Shown here: positions 35,422-44,185 of the stretch, piece after piece | Position numbering within the stretch: position 1 is the first letter of the stretch | How the letters are laid out: every line of letters begins with the position of its first letter | Origin: Lachnospiraceae bacterium | Lineage (GTDB): Bacteria; Bacillota; Clostridia; Lachnospirales; Lachnospiraceae | NCBI GenBank assembly: GCA_017612555.1 | Contig: JAGAFR010000033.1 | Span: 1 to 47,189, forward strand | DNA: 47,189 nucleotides | Reading direction: 5' to 3' | Made by a program: the position numbers and the translations under genes | The notes under the pieces: model-generated | What the model saw: only the letters and a program-made list of their open reading frames with translations | What the model was told of the DNA's origin: nothing | Database searches by the model: none

Positions 35422-38103
35422 ATGAATTACGGAAGAAGAGGGATAAAGAAAAGACAGAAAGTCATGAACTCCCCGGCTACCAAAGTCGGGAAGTTTTGTG
35501 GTGTCAGCCTTTTTGCGCTCGCAGCGTTCGGAGTATGTGTTGCGGGTGTTGCCGGACTGTGCGTCGGAGTAGGTCTTTTCATGGGAGTTGTTGATACATC
35601 GCCCGATATCTCAAACGTCGACGTTGCTCCCGCAGGGTATTCCACAACCGTATATGACAGCGAGGGCAATCAGGTCACGAAGCTCGTCGCGGAAAACTCC
35701 AACCGTGTATACGTTAAGCTCGACAAGATCCCGCTCGATATGCAGCATGCATTTGTGGCGATCGAGGATGAACGATTTTACACTCATAACGGTATAGATA
35801 TAAAAGGTATCATGCGTGCAGGCGTTAAGGCGCTTAGCGGAAACCTTCATCAGGGTGCTTCGACCATCACCCAGCAGCTTCTGAAGAACAACGTGTTCAC
35901 GTCCTGGACCGAAGAGAGCAGCATGGTGGACAAGTTCAAGAGAAAATTCCAGGAGCAGTACTGCGCGGTGCAGCTCGAGAAGCGCATGAGCAAGGATCAG
36001 ATACTCGAGAACTATCTGAACACGATCAACCTCGGACAGGGTACGCTGGGAGTGCAGGCTGCTTCACAGCGTTACTTCGGAAAGAACGTATCCGACCTTA
36101 ATATTTCCGAGAGCGCGGTCATCGCGTGTATCACGCAGAACCCTTCGAAGTGGAATCCGATATCGCATCCTGACAACAATGCCATCAGGCGTGAAGAGGT
36201 CCTGACAAAGATGCGCGACCAGGGATACATCACGGATGCGCAGTTTGCCGAAGCCATGGCGGACGACGTGTATTCGAGGATCCAGGTCGTAAATGAAAAG
36301 GTTGAAAAGAAGACGATCTATACATACTTTGTAGATGAGCTTACCGAGCAGGTTCTCAATGACCTGCAGGATAATCTCGGATACTCGTATACGCAGGCGT
36401 ACAACGCGCTCTACAGCGGCGGTCTGTCGATATTTACCACACAGGATCCTGCGATCCAGCAGATCTGCGATGAAGAGTTCGCCAATGAAGAAAACTATCC
36501 GCCAAGAACAAGGTGGTTCCTGAAATATGAAGCATCATATGTTGATTCGGATAACGAACCGGTCAATTTTTCAACGCAGTATTTTGAAAAGCATTTTAAA
36601 GAAAAAAGAGGCAACAGCTTTAACTGTATATTCGATACGGAAGACGAAGCATACGCGGCGATAGAAGAGTTCAAAGCGGACGTTGAAGAGCCCGGATACG
36701 AGTTCATCACGGAGTCGATCTCATTGACACCGCAGCCTCAGGCGAGCGTTACGATCATCGATCAATCGACCGGTGAGGTCAAGGCAGTTGTGGGAGGGCG
36801 CGGCGCCAAGAAGGCATCTCTTACTCTTAACCGTGCGACCGATACAAAGCGTCAGCCGGGATCGTGTTTCAAGGTACTTGCTGCATATGCACCGGCACTT
36901 GATGCTGCAGGCAAGAGCCTTGCATCAACACAGGTCGATGAACCGTACAGTTACGCTAACGGCCGTCCCGTCAAGAACTGGTACAACGGATACAAGGGAA
37001 TATGTACGTACAGATACGGTATCGAGCAGTCGCTCAATATCGTTGCGGTCAAGACTCTTACCGAGATCACGCCACAGCTGGGATTTGATTATCTGCTCAA
37101 CTTCGGATTCACCACGCTCGTTGACAGAAGGACGGAAAGTAACGGATCCGTCTCATCGGATATCACGCAGGCACTCGCACTCGGAGGTCTTACCGACGGT
37201 ATCACCAATATGGAGATGTGTGCGGCGTATGCAACGATAGCAAACGGCGGTATGTATATCAAGCCGATGTTCTATACGAAGATCATAGATCACGACGGTA
37301 ACGTCCTTATCGACAACACGCCCAAGACAAGAAGAGTTCTCAAGGAAACAACAGCTTATCTTCTTACGGACGCCATGGAGGACGTTGTAACAAAGGGTAC
37401 CGGTGCAAGAGTTAATTTCGGTAACATGGCGATAGCCGGTAAGACAGGTACGACAACGAGTAACGTCGACGTGTGGTTTTCGGGATTCACACCATACTAT
37501 ACATGCGTTACATGGTCCGGATATGACAACAACGTTCACATGAACGGAAGCGGAGAGACCAATACTGCCAAGATATTGTGGAAGGCGATAATGGGCCGTA
37601 TACACGAGGGTAAAGAATACAAGTCATTCACTATGCCCGAAGGTATCACGACCGCCACGGTATGTAAGAGAACGGGCGGACTTGCGACTGACATATGCCG
37701 CGCGGACGGAAGCGCGATCACGGAATACTTTGCACAGGGAACTGTTCCGACGGAGCCCTGCAGCAACCATTACGGCAGCATGTTTGATACCGGACTGGTA
37801 TGTGCGATGACCGGACAGAAGGCTACGAGCACATGTCCTTACGCATATGAGGGAACACCTACGGCAGAGGGATTTTGTCCCCACAGTCTGATCAACGGAG
37901 TATCCGCGCAGGATTACATGACGCTTCTGCAGATGCAGCAGGCGGGGCTGGTAAATCCCGACGGAACGCCGGTAGATCCCAATGCGGCAGCAGCAGCGGC
38001 AGCTGCACAGGCGGCACAGGCGCAACAGCAGCAGCTTCTCGATGCACTCAATGCGGCGAACGCGGCAGCGGCGGCACAGGCGGCGCTGAACGCAGGACAG
38101 TAA
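35422..38103 (+). CDS. Class A penicillin-binding protein (PBP1A type)
   Basis: This 893-residue bifunctional enzyme polymerises and cross-links peptidoglycan outside the membrane. A short basic cytoplasmic tail (1-22) and a membrane helix (about 28-55) are followed by the GT51 transglycosylase (EDERF at 115-119, HQGASTITQQLLKN) and the transpeptidase domain with SxxK (Ser481-Cys-Phe-Lys484), SLN (537-539) and KTGTT (674-678). The C-terminal 200 residues carry several cysteines and end in an Ala/Gln-rich low-complexity tail (about 850-893). All catalytic motifs are intact. It is preceded by its own candidate promoter. The tail could interact with the wall or simply be repeat expansion. Confidence 0.95.
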   Translation: MNYGRRGIKKRQKVMNSPATKVGKFCGVSLFALAAFGVCVAGVAGLCVGVGLFMGVVDTSPDISNVDVAPAGYSTTVYDSEGNQVTKLVAENSNRVYVKLDKIPLDMQHAFVAIEDERFYTHNGIDIKGIMRAGVKALSGNLHQGASTITQQLLKNNVFTSWTEESSMVDKFKRKFQEQYCAVQLEKRMSKDQILENYLNTINLGQGTLGVQAASQRYFGKNVSDLNISESAVIACITQNPSKWNPISHPDNNAIRREEVLTKMRDQGYITDAQFAEAMADDVYSRIQVVNEKVEKKTIYTYFVDELTEQVLNDLQDNLGYSYTQAYNALYSGGLSIFTTQDPAIQQICDEEFANEENYPPRTRWFLKYEASYVDSDNEPVNFSTQYFEKHFKEKRGNSFNCIFDTEDEAYAAIEEFKADVEEPGYEFITESISLTPQPQASVTIIDQSTGEVKAVVGGRGAKKASLTLNRATDTKRQPGSCFKVLAAYAPALDAAGKSLASTQVDEPYSYANGRPVKNWYNGYKGICTYRYGIEQSLNIVAVKTLTEITPQLGFDYLLNFGFTTLVDRRTESNGSVSSDITQALALGGLTDGITNMEMCAAYATIANGGMYIKPMFYTKIIDHDGNVLIDNTPKTRRVLKETTAYLLTDAMEDVVTKGTGARVNFGNMAIAGKTGTTTSNVDVWFSGFTPYYTCVTWSGYDNNVHMNGSGETNTAKILWKAIMGRIHEGKEYKSFTMPEGITTATVCKRTGGLATDICRADGSAITEYFAQGTVPTEPCSNHYGSMFDTGLVCAMTGQKATSTCPYAYEGTPTAEGFCPHSLINGVSAQDYMTLLQMQQAGLVNPDGTPVDPNAAAAAAAAQAAQAQQQQLLDALNAANAAAAAQAALNAGQ

Positions 38104-38113
38104 ATGTTGATAG

Positions 38114-38222
38114 GAGGGGCCCACGAGATATCTTGCACGAAGTGCGAGATGCCCTCGGCGAGAGTGGGAGGAACCTGTCTACACGTGGAGCGCCCATTCG
38201 ACGAAGTCGAATCCAAATGCGC
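38114..38222 (+). other. Hairpin-rich intergenic element with paired GAA-loop stems
   Basis: Two hairpins share a GAA loop and the core ACGAAGT: a 9-bp stem (38130-38138 with 38142-38150, one G-U pair if RNA) and a perfect 7-bp stem (38196-38202 with 38206-38212). The first is enclosed by GAGGGGC/GCCCTC (38114-38120 with 38151-38156, one bulge) or alternatively CCCAC/GTGGG. The second is flanked by GCGC on both sides. The stretch lies between the PBP stop and yigZ. AGGAGGGG at 38112-38119 looks like a ribosome binding site but sits in the stem and 125 nt from the chosen yigZ start. It could be a regulatory RNA leader or a repeat element. Confidence 0.45.
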
Positions 38223-38240
38223 GACACACCTTGTGGAAAT

Positions 38241-38888
38241 ATGGATAATTGGCTAACCCTATACAAAGGCGGGATCGGCGAGTACGAGGAAAAGAAGTCC
38301 CGCTTCATAGCAACTCTGGAGCCGGTCTCTTCAGAAGAGGCCGCGACCGAATTCATCGCTTCCATCAAGAAGAAATACTGGGATGCACGACACAACTGCA
38401 GTGCGTTCGTCCTGGGAGAGAGCGGAGAGAAAACGAGATGTTCCGATGACGGCGAGCCCTCCGGAACTGCAGGTCGTCCTATGCTGAACGTTCTGACGGG
38501 TGAGCATATAACAAACGCCTGTGTTGTCGTCACGCGGTATTTCGGAGGAACACTCCTTGGTACGGGAGGACTGGTCCGAGCCTACAGTGCCGCGGTCAAG
38601 GAAGCGATCGCAAACAGTGAGGTCATAAGGAAACAGAACGGAAGCATCCTTAAGATAGATTGTGATTACAACGATCACGGCAAGATAGTCAATATGGCCG
38701 CAAAGAACGGGTATCTTATAACGGATACTGATTTCGGCGAGGCTGTAACGCTTACGATGGTATCTGACGACGTTCATAAACTCATAAATGAGATAACTGA
38801 TATCACTTCGGCAAGAGCCGCCTGCCATGAACCGGTACCGGCTGTGTACGCCATGATAGAAGGACAGGTGCATTTTTTCGATGCGTAA
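38241..38888 (+). CDS. yigZ: YigZ/IMPACT family protein (UPF0029)
   Basis: This 215-residue protein of the YigZ/IMPACT family has the N-terminal signature YEEKKSRFIATLEPV, the block CSDDGEPSGTAGRPML and the motif VVVTRYFGGTLLGTGGLVRAYS, with the C-terminal ferredoxin-like domain complete. The family is related to the eukaryotic translation regulator IMPACT; the bacterial role is not settled. I start at MDNWLTLYKGG, which fits the family N-terminus. ATG 38217 and TTG 38133 are in-frame alternatives; the AGGAGGGG at 38112 would favour a longer protein, but that extension is Arg-rich, corresponds to the hairpin region and has no family counterpart that I know. Confidence 0.9.
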   Translation: MDNWLTLYKGGIGEYEEKKSRFIATLEPVSSEEAATEFIASIKKKYWDARHNCSAFVLGESGEKTRCSDDGEPSGTAGRPMLNVLTGEHITNACVVVTRYFGGTLLGTGGLVRAYSAAVKEAIANSEVIRKQNGSILKIDCDYNDHGKIVNMAAKNGYLITDTDFGEAVTLTMVSDDVHKLINEITDITSARAACHEPVPAVYAMIEGQVHFFDA

Positions 38889-38942
38889 TGCATTGATTGA
38901 TTTTATAAACAGACCGACGTCTTAAAAGCGGGAGATATGGGT

Positions 38943-40292
38943 ATGGATGAAAAGATGACAATGGAAGAGATATTAAAGCTTGTCGAAGAAAAGCAGTATA
39001 CCCGCTTAAGGCAGGAACTTGTCGAATGGAATGAAGCCGATATCGCTGCGTTTCTCGAAGAACTCCCACATGAGGAACAGATCAAGATATTCCGAATACT
39101 TCCGAAGGGCATAGCCGCGGATGTGTTTGCATTTCTTCCTGTGGAGATCGAGCAGGAGATCATCACGACTCTTACCGACCGCGAGGCTGCAAACATCATC
39201 AATAATCTGATGGCGGACGATGCTGCGGATCTGATGGAAGAGATGCCTGCGGGTCTGGTCAAGAAGCTCCTTGCCAATGCCGATCCGGAAGCAAGACGTG
39301 ATATCAATCACCTTCTTCGCTACCCAGAGGATTCCGCCGGAAGCCTGATGACGGTCGAGTTCGTAGACCTCAAGGAAAACCTGACCGTTCAGGAATGTAT
39401 AGACAGGATACGTACCACGGGTGTTGATAAAGAGACGATAGATACGTGCTATGTGCTCGACCTTGGAAGACACCTTATCGGTACCGTTTCGCTCCGTGAT
39501 CTGCTCCTGAATCAGCCTGACGCTCATGTAGTGGAATTCATGAACGAGAACGTCATCGCGACCAATACGATGACCGACCAGGAAGAGGTCGCAAGGCTGT
39601 TCCAGAAATACGACCTTACGACGATGCCGGTCGTGGATAACGAAGGCAGACTCGTCGGTATCATCACCATCGATGACGTTGTCGATATCCTGCAGGAAGA
39701 GGTTACGGAGGATATCGAAAAGATGGCAGCTATCCTGCCGACGGACAAGCCCTATATGAAGATGGGTACGTTCGAGACGTGGAAAAAACGTATACCGTGG
39801 CTGCTTTTGCTCATGATAAGTGCGACCGTTACCGGTAAGATTATCACGCACTACGAGCAGGCGCTCGGCGCATACGTCGTGCTCACGAGCTTTATTCCGA
39901 TGCTCATGGATACCGGCGGAAATGCCGGAGGACAGGCCAGCGTTACGATCATCCGTGGACTGTCGCTTGATGAGATCGAATGGTCGGATTTATTTAAAGT
40001 CATATGGAAGGAGATAAGGGTCGCGGTCGTGTGCGGCGCAACTCTTGCAGTAGCAGGGTTTGCGAAGATCATGATACTTGATAACGTGCCTGTTATCGTT
40101 GCGCTCGTTGTGTGCCTGACACTTGTCGTAACGGTATTCTTTGCCAAGATCGTCGGATGTACGCTGCCTATGGTGGCGCAGAAGATCGGGTTCGATCCGG
40201 CCGTTATGGCAAGCCCGTTCATCACGACGATCGTGGATGCGCTGTCGCTGCTCATCTACTTCCAATTTGCAACACGAATACTGGGTATATAA
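38943..40292 (+). CDS. mgtE: MgtE magnesium transporter
   Basis: Mg2+ channel of the inner membrane, 449 residues from ATG 38943. The N-domain of helical repeats (about 10-130, FLEELPHEEQIKIFRILP, LMADDAADLMEEMP) and a pair of CBS domains (about 135-255, SAGSLMTVEFVDL, VVDNEGRLVGIITIDDVVD) sense cytoplasmic Mg2+. Five membrane helices follow, with the signature MDTGGNAGGQAS in the first loop. I prefer 38943 to ATG 38937 because GGGAG lies 8 nt upstream of the former and only 2 nt from the latter. No M-box-sized leader is present: only 54 bp separate it from yigZ. Confidence 0.95.
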   Translation: MDEKMTMEEILKLVEEKQYTRLRQELVEWNEADIAAFLEELPHEEQIKIFRILPKGIAADVFAFLPVEIEQEIITTLTDREAANIINNLMADDAADLMEEMPAGLVKKLLANADPEARRDINHLLRYPEDSAGSLMTVEFVDLKENLTVQECIDRIRTTGVDKETIDTCYVLDLGRHLIGTVSLRDLLLNQPDAHVVEFMNENVIATNTMTDQEEVARLFQKYDLTTMPVVDNEGRLVGIITIDDVVDILQEEVTEDIEKMAAILPTDKPYMKMGTFETWKKRIPWLLLLMISATVTGKIITHYEQALGAYVVLTSFIPMLMDTGGNAGGQASVTIIRGLSLDEIEWSDLFKVIWKEIRVAVVCGATLAVAGFAKIMILDNVPVIVALVVCLTLVVTVFFAKIVGCTLPMVAQKIGFDPAVMASPFITTIVDALSLLIYFQFATRILGI

Positions 40293-40293
40293 T
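40266..40293 (+). promoter_or_regulatory. Possible promoter for typA at the end of mgtE
   Basis: TTTGCA (40266-40271), a 16-bp spacer and TATAAT (40288-40293), overlapping the mgtE stop. If used, the transcript would carry the inverted 102-bp repeat in a leader of about 170 nt before typA. The support is only the hexamers. Confidence 0.3.
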
Positions 40294-40323
40294 GAATGGT
40301 ACGCCTCACCGCCGATTTGCCGT

Positions 40324-40425
40324 TTTGCGCAAAAAGGCGCTTGCGCTCGTTTCCGTGCGTCACGTTACTAGACTCGTGAAAAACCTCGTCAAGTAACAAC
40401 GCACTCCAAGTCTTTTTGCTGCAAA
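40324..40425 (-). repeat. 102-bp dispersed palindromic repeat, copy 2 (inverted)
   Basis: This is the reverse complement of 25020-25121 with two differences. In element orientation, C at 25042 is T here, and its partner G at 25089 is A here, so the pair C-G becomes T-A and the stem GTGCGT/ACGCAC is preserved. Every other position matches, and sequence similarity stops sharply at both ends. The element ends 45 bp before the typA start. It fills most of the 178-bp gap between mgtE and typA. Confidence 0.85.
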
Positions 40426-40470
40426 AGACAAATCGTCCGTGAGGCTGAGTTTCATAAAAGGAATAAATAT

Positions 40471-42312
40471 ATGATCACAAAGAGAGAAGACATACGAAAT
40501 ATCGCGATCATCGCGCACGTCGATCACGGCAAGACGACCCTTGTGGATGAACTCCTGAAGCAAAGCGGTGTATTCCGTGAAAATCAGGAAGTCGCAGAAC
40601 GCGTGATGGACTCGAACGATATCGAACGTGAGAGAGGTATCACGATACTGTCAAAGAACACGGCTGTATCATACAAGAATGTCAAGATCAACATCGTTGA
40701 TACACCCGGACACGCTGATTTTGGCGGAGAGGTTGAGCGTGTGCTCAAGATGGTCGACGGTGCCGTTCTTGTTGTGGACGCATTTGAAGGTGTCATGCCC
40801 CAGACGAAGTTCGTCCTGAAGAAGGCGATGGCACTTAAGCTCCCGGTACTCGTGTGCGTGAACAAGGTCGACAGACCCGAGGCAAGGTGCGAGGAAGTTG
40901 TTGATGAAGTGCTGGAGCTGTTCATGGATCTTGATGCGAGCGATGAACAGCTTGACTGTCCTTTCGTATATGCTTCCGCCAAGAACGGTATGAGCGGACT
41001 TGCTCCCGACAAGCTCGAGAAGACGATGATACCGCTGTTTGATGCGATAGTGAATTTCATCCCCGCACCGGAAGGCGATTTTGATGCGGGAACACAGGTG
41101 CTGATCAGCACTATAGATTACAACGAATATGTTGGAAGGATCGGCGTCGGCAAAGTCAGCAACGGGTCCATCAGGATCAATCAGGACGTTGCGATAGTCA
41201 ATCACCATGAACCCGATAAATTAAGCCGCGTCAAAGTCAGTGCGCTGTATGAATATGACGGCCTTAACAAGGTAAACGTTAAGGAGGCAACGGTAGGATC
41301 GATCGTGGCCGTATCAGGTATATCCGATATCCATATCGGGGATACGATATGCGATCCCGATCATATCGAGCCTATCCCTTTCCAGAAGATATCCGAGCCC
41401 ACGATCTCGATGAACTTCATGGTCAACGACTCTCCGCTTGCAGGGCAGGAGGGAAAGTTCGTGACGTCAAGACATCTGCGCGACAGGCTGTTCCGCGAAC
41501 TCAATACCGATGTATCGCTTCGGGTCGAGGAGACGGAATCGACGGATTCATTCAAAGTATCGGGAAGAGGAGAACTCCATCTGTCGGTTCTTATCGAGAA
41601 CATGCGCCGCGAAGGATATGAGTTCGCGGTAAGTAAAGCCGAAGTTCTCTACAGGGAAGATTCCAAGGGCAGAAAATGCGAACCTATGGAGATCGCATAT
41701 ATCGATGTTCCGGAGAGCCTTGCCGGAGCCGTTATAGAAAAGCTCGGAAGCCGCAAAGGTGAGCTTCAGAACATGACACCGATCACGGGAGGTTACCAGA
41801 GACTGGAATTCTCAATCCCGGCAAGAGGACTCATCGGTTATCGCGGCGAGTTTATGACCGATACAAAAGGCGAAGGTATCATCAATACGATATTTGACGA
41901 ATATGCACCGTTTAAGGGCGATATCACGTTCAGAAAACAGGGCAGCATCATTTCCTTTGAAACGGGCGAATCGGTAACGTACGGCCTGTTCCAGGCACAG
42001 GAGCGAGGGACGCTCTTTATCGGCCCCGGAGAAAAGGTCTATGCGGGAATGGTCATCGGACAGACCGGTAAGACGGAAGACGTGGAGATCAACGTATGTA
42101 AAAGTAAGCACCTTACCAACACGAGAGCATCGGGATCAGATGATGCGCTGCGTCTGTCTCCGCCGAAGGTTCTCTCCCTTGAGCAGGCACTTGAATTCAT
42201 AGATACGGACGAACTGCTGGAGATAACCCCCGAAACCCTCAGGATCCGTAAGAAGATACTCGATCCGACGCTTAGAAAGAGAGCAGCGTTCGCTTCGAAG
42301 AAAGATCAATAA
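40471..42312 (+). CDS. typA: TypA/BipA ribosome-associated GTPase
   Basis: Translational GTPase of 613 residues, active in ribosome assembly and stress adaptation. The G-domain motifs are complete: P-loop AHVDHGKTT, IVDTPGHADFGGEVERVL, and NKVDRPEAR. EF-G-like domains II, III and V (TISMNFMVNDSPLAGQEGKF, GRGELHLSVLIENMRREGYE) and the TypA-specific C-terminal domain (DALRLSPPKVLSLEQALEFI) follow. Length is standard. An AAAGGA site precedes the ATG. It appears to be transcribed alone, with a separate promoter for the next gene at 42318. Confidence 0.98.
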   Translation: MITKREDIRNIAIIAHVDHGKTTLVDELLKQSGVFRENQEVAERVMDSNDIERERGITILSKNTAVSYKNVKINIVDTPGHADFGGEVERVLKMVDGAVLVVDAFEGVMPQTKFVLKKAMALKLPVLVCVNKVDRPEARCEEVVDEVLELFMDLDASDEQLDCPFVYASAKNGMSGLAPDKLEKTMIPLFDAIVNFIPAPEGDFDAGTQVLISTIDYNEYVGRIGVGKVSNGSIRINQDVAIVNHHEPDKLSRVKVSALYEYDGLNKVNVKEATVGSIVAVSGISDIHIGDTICDPDHIEPIPFQKISEPTISMNFMVNDSPLAGQEGKFVTSRHLRDRLFRELNTDVSLRVEETESTDSFKVSGRGELHLSVLIENMRREGYEFAVSKAEVLYREDSKGRKCEPMEIAYIDVPESLAGAVIEKLGSRKGELQNMTPITGGYQRLEFSIPARGLIGYRGEFMTDTKGEGIINTIFDEYAPFKGDITFRKQGSIISFETGESVTYGLFQAQERGTLFIGPGEKVYAGMVIGQTGKTEDVEINVCKSKHLTNTRASGSDDALRLSPPKVLSLEQALEFIDTDELLEITPETLRIRKKILDPTLRKRAAFASKKDQ

Positions 42313-42317
42313 ATATA

Positions 42318-42346
42318 AAGACAATTCGTATTCTTTACTGTATAAT
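42318..42346 (+). promoter_or_regulatory. SigA-type promoter of the CheX-like gene
   Basis: AAGACA (42318-42323) and TATAAT (42341-42346) have a 17-bp spacer, 41 bp before the ATG at 42388. The -10 is perfect and the -35 partial. Confidence 0.5.
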
Positions 42347-42387
42347 ACTGATGATGGGCATATAGTCCGATGATTTGAGGTGAAGGT

Positions 42388-43269
42388 ATGTTTGCGAATA
42401 TTTTTGGGAATTATCTTGTTAAGAAGAAATCGATCACGGAAGATGAATTCTTAAGCATCAAGATGCTTCTTGACAGAACGAGAGTCAAGCTTGGCCTCAT
42501 TGCCGTATCCGAAAAGCTCATGACAGCTGAGCAGGCGGATGAAGTCAACAGGAAGCAGCAGCAGCTCGATAAGAAGTTCGGCGATATCGCGATATCGATG
42601 GGCTATCTTTCGGAGGTGCAGGTCGAAAGGCTTCTTGCTCTTCAGGGCAATGAGTACATGAGATTCTGTCAGTGTGCCGTTGATAAGGAGATACTGACAC
42701 TGGAACAGATAGAGAGTTCCCTTGATTATTACAAAAAAGAAAACGGATTCACTTTTTCCGATATGGAAGCCATCAAGTCGGGAGACGTTGACAGGATACT
42801 GCCGCTGTTCTTACCGGAATTGCCTGACGGTCCGATCCTCGATCTTATGGCGGTGACGTTCAGATGTATCAATCGTCTGGCGTCGGATGACATCTCGCTT
42901 AAGCGCGGTTACAAGACATCCAATTACAGAACCGGTGCCGTGGCAATACAGGAGATAGTCGGGGATTACAATGTACGGATGGCATTTGCGGGAGACGATA
43001 AAGGCATACTTGCGATAGCGGAAGCATTTGCCAAGCAGTTCTTTGACGCGGTCGATATCAACGCCCTCGATTCAGTCGGTGAGTTCATCAATATATGTGA
43101 CGGACTGTTCACGACGGAGATGAGCGGTAAAGGAATGGAACTGAATCTGATGCCGCCGGTACTTTCCAAGGATCCTATGGAGATCAACGGATCTTTGGTG
43201 GTAGTGGTTCCCATATTCATCAATCAGCAGCCGCTTGACTGGATAGTCAGTCTCGGAAGTGGATCGTAA
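42388..43269 (+). CDS. CheX/CheC-like phosphatase domain with MshEN-like N-terminus
   Basis: This 293-residue protein has two parts. Residues about 1-115 show two helical repeats of the form G-L-sEklMT-eQadev-rkQq-ldkkFGdIAi-mGyLse-QverLL, resembling the MshEN/GSPII_E N-terminal domains that bind c-di-GMP in some ATPases. The C-terminal part (about 140-293) fits the CheX/CheC/FliY family: the signature D228xxxE232xxN235 followed by a Pro about 21 residues on (P256/P257), the pattern used for CheY-P dephosphorylation. It could link c-di-GMP to dephosphorylation of a receiver; the HD-GYP/receiver protein at 45704 is a nearby candidate partner. Both assignments are by eye. Confidence 0.65.
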   Translation: MFANIFGNYLVKKKSITEDEFLSIKMLLDRTRVKLGLIAVSEKLMTAEQADEVNRKQQQLDKKFGDIAISMGYLSEVQVERLLALQGNEYMRFCQCAVDKEILTLEQIESSLDYYKKENGFTFSDMEAIKSGDVDRILPLFLPELPDGPILDLMAVTFRCINRLASDDISLKRGYKTSNYRTGAVAIQEIVGDYNVRMAFAGDDKGILAIAEAFAKQFFDAVDINALDSVGEFINICDGLFTTEMSGKGMELNLMPPVLSKDPMEINGSLVVVVPIFINQQPLDWIVSLGSGS

Positions 43270-43300
43270 CAGTTTATATAACAAACGGAGGTTATGAAAA

Positions 43301-44185
43301 ATGTCGGTTTTTAGAGGAGCAGCCGTAGCAATATGTACACCTTTTCTGGCAAACGGAGAGGTTGATTACGATAAGTTCAGAGAGCAGATCGAGTACCAGA
43401 TAGAGAACGGTACCGATGCCATTGTAGTGTGCGGAACAACAGGTGAGGCTTCATGTCTGTCTCACGAAGAGCATCTTGAATGCATCAAGTTCTGCGCAGA
43501 GGTGGTAGACCACAGGATCCCGGTCATCGCAGGTACCGGTTCCAATTGCACAGAGACAGCCATTTATCTGTCTCAGGAAGCAGAAAAGTACGGAGTGGAT
43601 GCACTTCTCGTCGTAACACCTTACTACAACAAGTCAACACAGAAGGGCCTTATCGAGCACTTTACGATGGTAGCGAACAGTGTTAAGCTTCCCATCATCT
43701 TATACAATGTTCCCGGCAGGACCGGATGCAACATACAGCCGCAGACAGCGGCAACGCTCGTTGAGACTGTAGATAACATCGTAGGTATCAAGGAAGCGAG
43801 CGGTAACATCTCGCAGATCGCAAAGCTCATGAGCCTGTGCGGCGACAAGGTTGAGCTGTATTCGGGAAATGATGATCAGATAGTACCTATCATGGCGCTT
43901 GGCGGAATAGGCGTTATTTCTGTGCTTTCCAATGTAGCGCCCCGTAAGACGCATGATATCTGTCAGGCGTTCTTTGACAATGATCCTGCGCTTGCAGCAA
44001 AGAGACAGCTTGATGCCATTCCTCTTTGCAACGCACTGTTCTGTGAGGTCAATCCCATTCCCGTCAAGAAGGCGATGGAACTTCAGGGAAGAGACAGAGG
44101 CGTGCTTCGCCGTCCGCTTCGCGAGATGGAGCCTGAGAATGCAGAGGTTCTGAAGAAAGCGATGGAAGAGTACGGGGTACTGTAA
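43301..44185 (+). CDS. dapA: 4-hydroxy-tetrahydrodipicolinate synthase
   Basis: First committed step of lysine and meso-diaminopimelate synthesis: condenses pyruvate with aspartate semialdehyde. The 294-residue TIM barrel has the GTTGEA motif, the catalytic Tyr in YNVPGRTG, the Schiff-base Lys164 in GIKEASGN, and the SGNDD loop. Length is standard. GGAGGT precedes the ATG. The stop overlaps the dapB start (TAATG), so the two enzymes, which act in sequence, are translationally coupled. Diaminopimelate is needed for the peptidoglycan made by the PBP at 35422. Confidence 0.97.
   Translation: MSVFRGAAVAICTPFLANGEVDYDKFREQIEYQIENGTDAIVVCGTTGEASCLSHEEHLECIKFCAEVVDHRIPVIAGTGSNCTETAIYLSQEAEKYGVDALLVVTPYYNKSTQKGLIEHFTMVANSVKLPIILYNVPGRTGCNIQPQTAATLVETVDNIVGIKEASGNISQIAKLMSLCGDKVELYSGNDDQIVPIMALGGIGVISVLSNVAPRKTHDICQAFFDNDPALAAKRQLDAIPLCNALFCEVNPIPVKKAMELQGRDRGVLRRPLREMEPENAEVLKKAMEEYGVL

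Noticed and set aside
38133-38240. Extended N-terminus of YigZ from TTG 38133 or ATG 38217
   Set aside because: The extension is Arg-rich, coincides with strong hairpins, and YigZ family proteins begin where MDNW begins; kept only as an alternative.
38889-38942. M-box magnesium riboswitch before mgtE
   Set aside because: Only 54 bp separate yigZ and mgtE, far less than an M-box needs.
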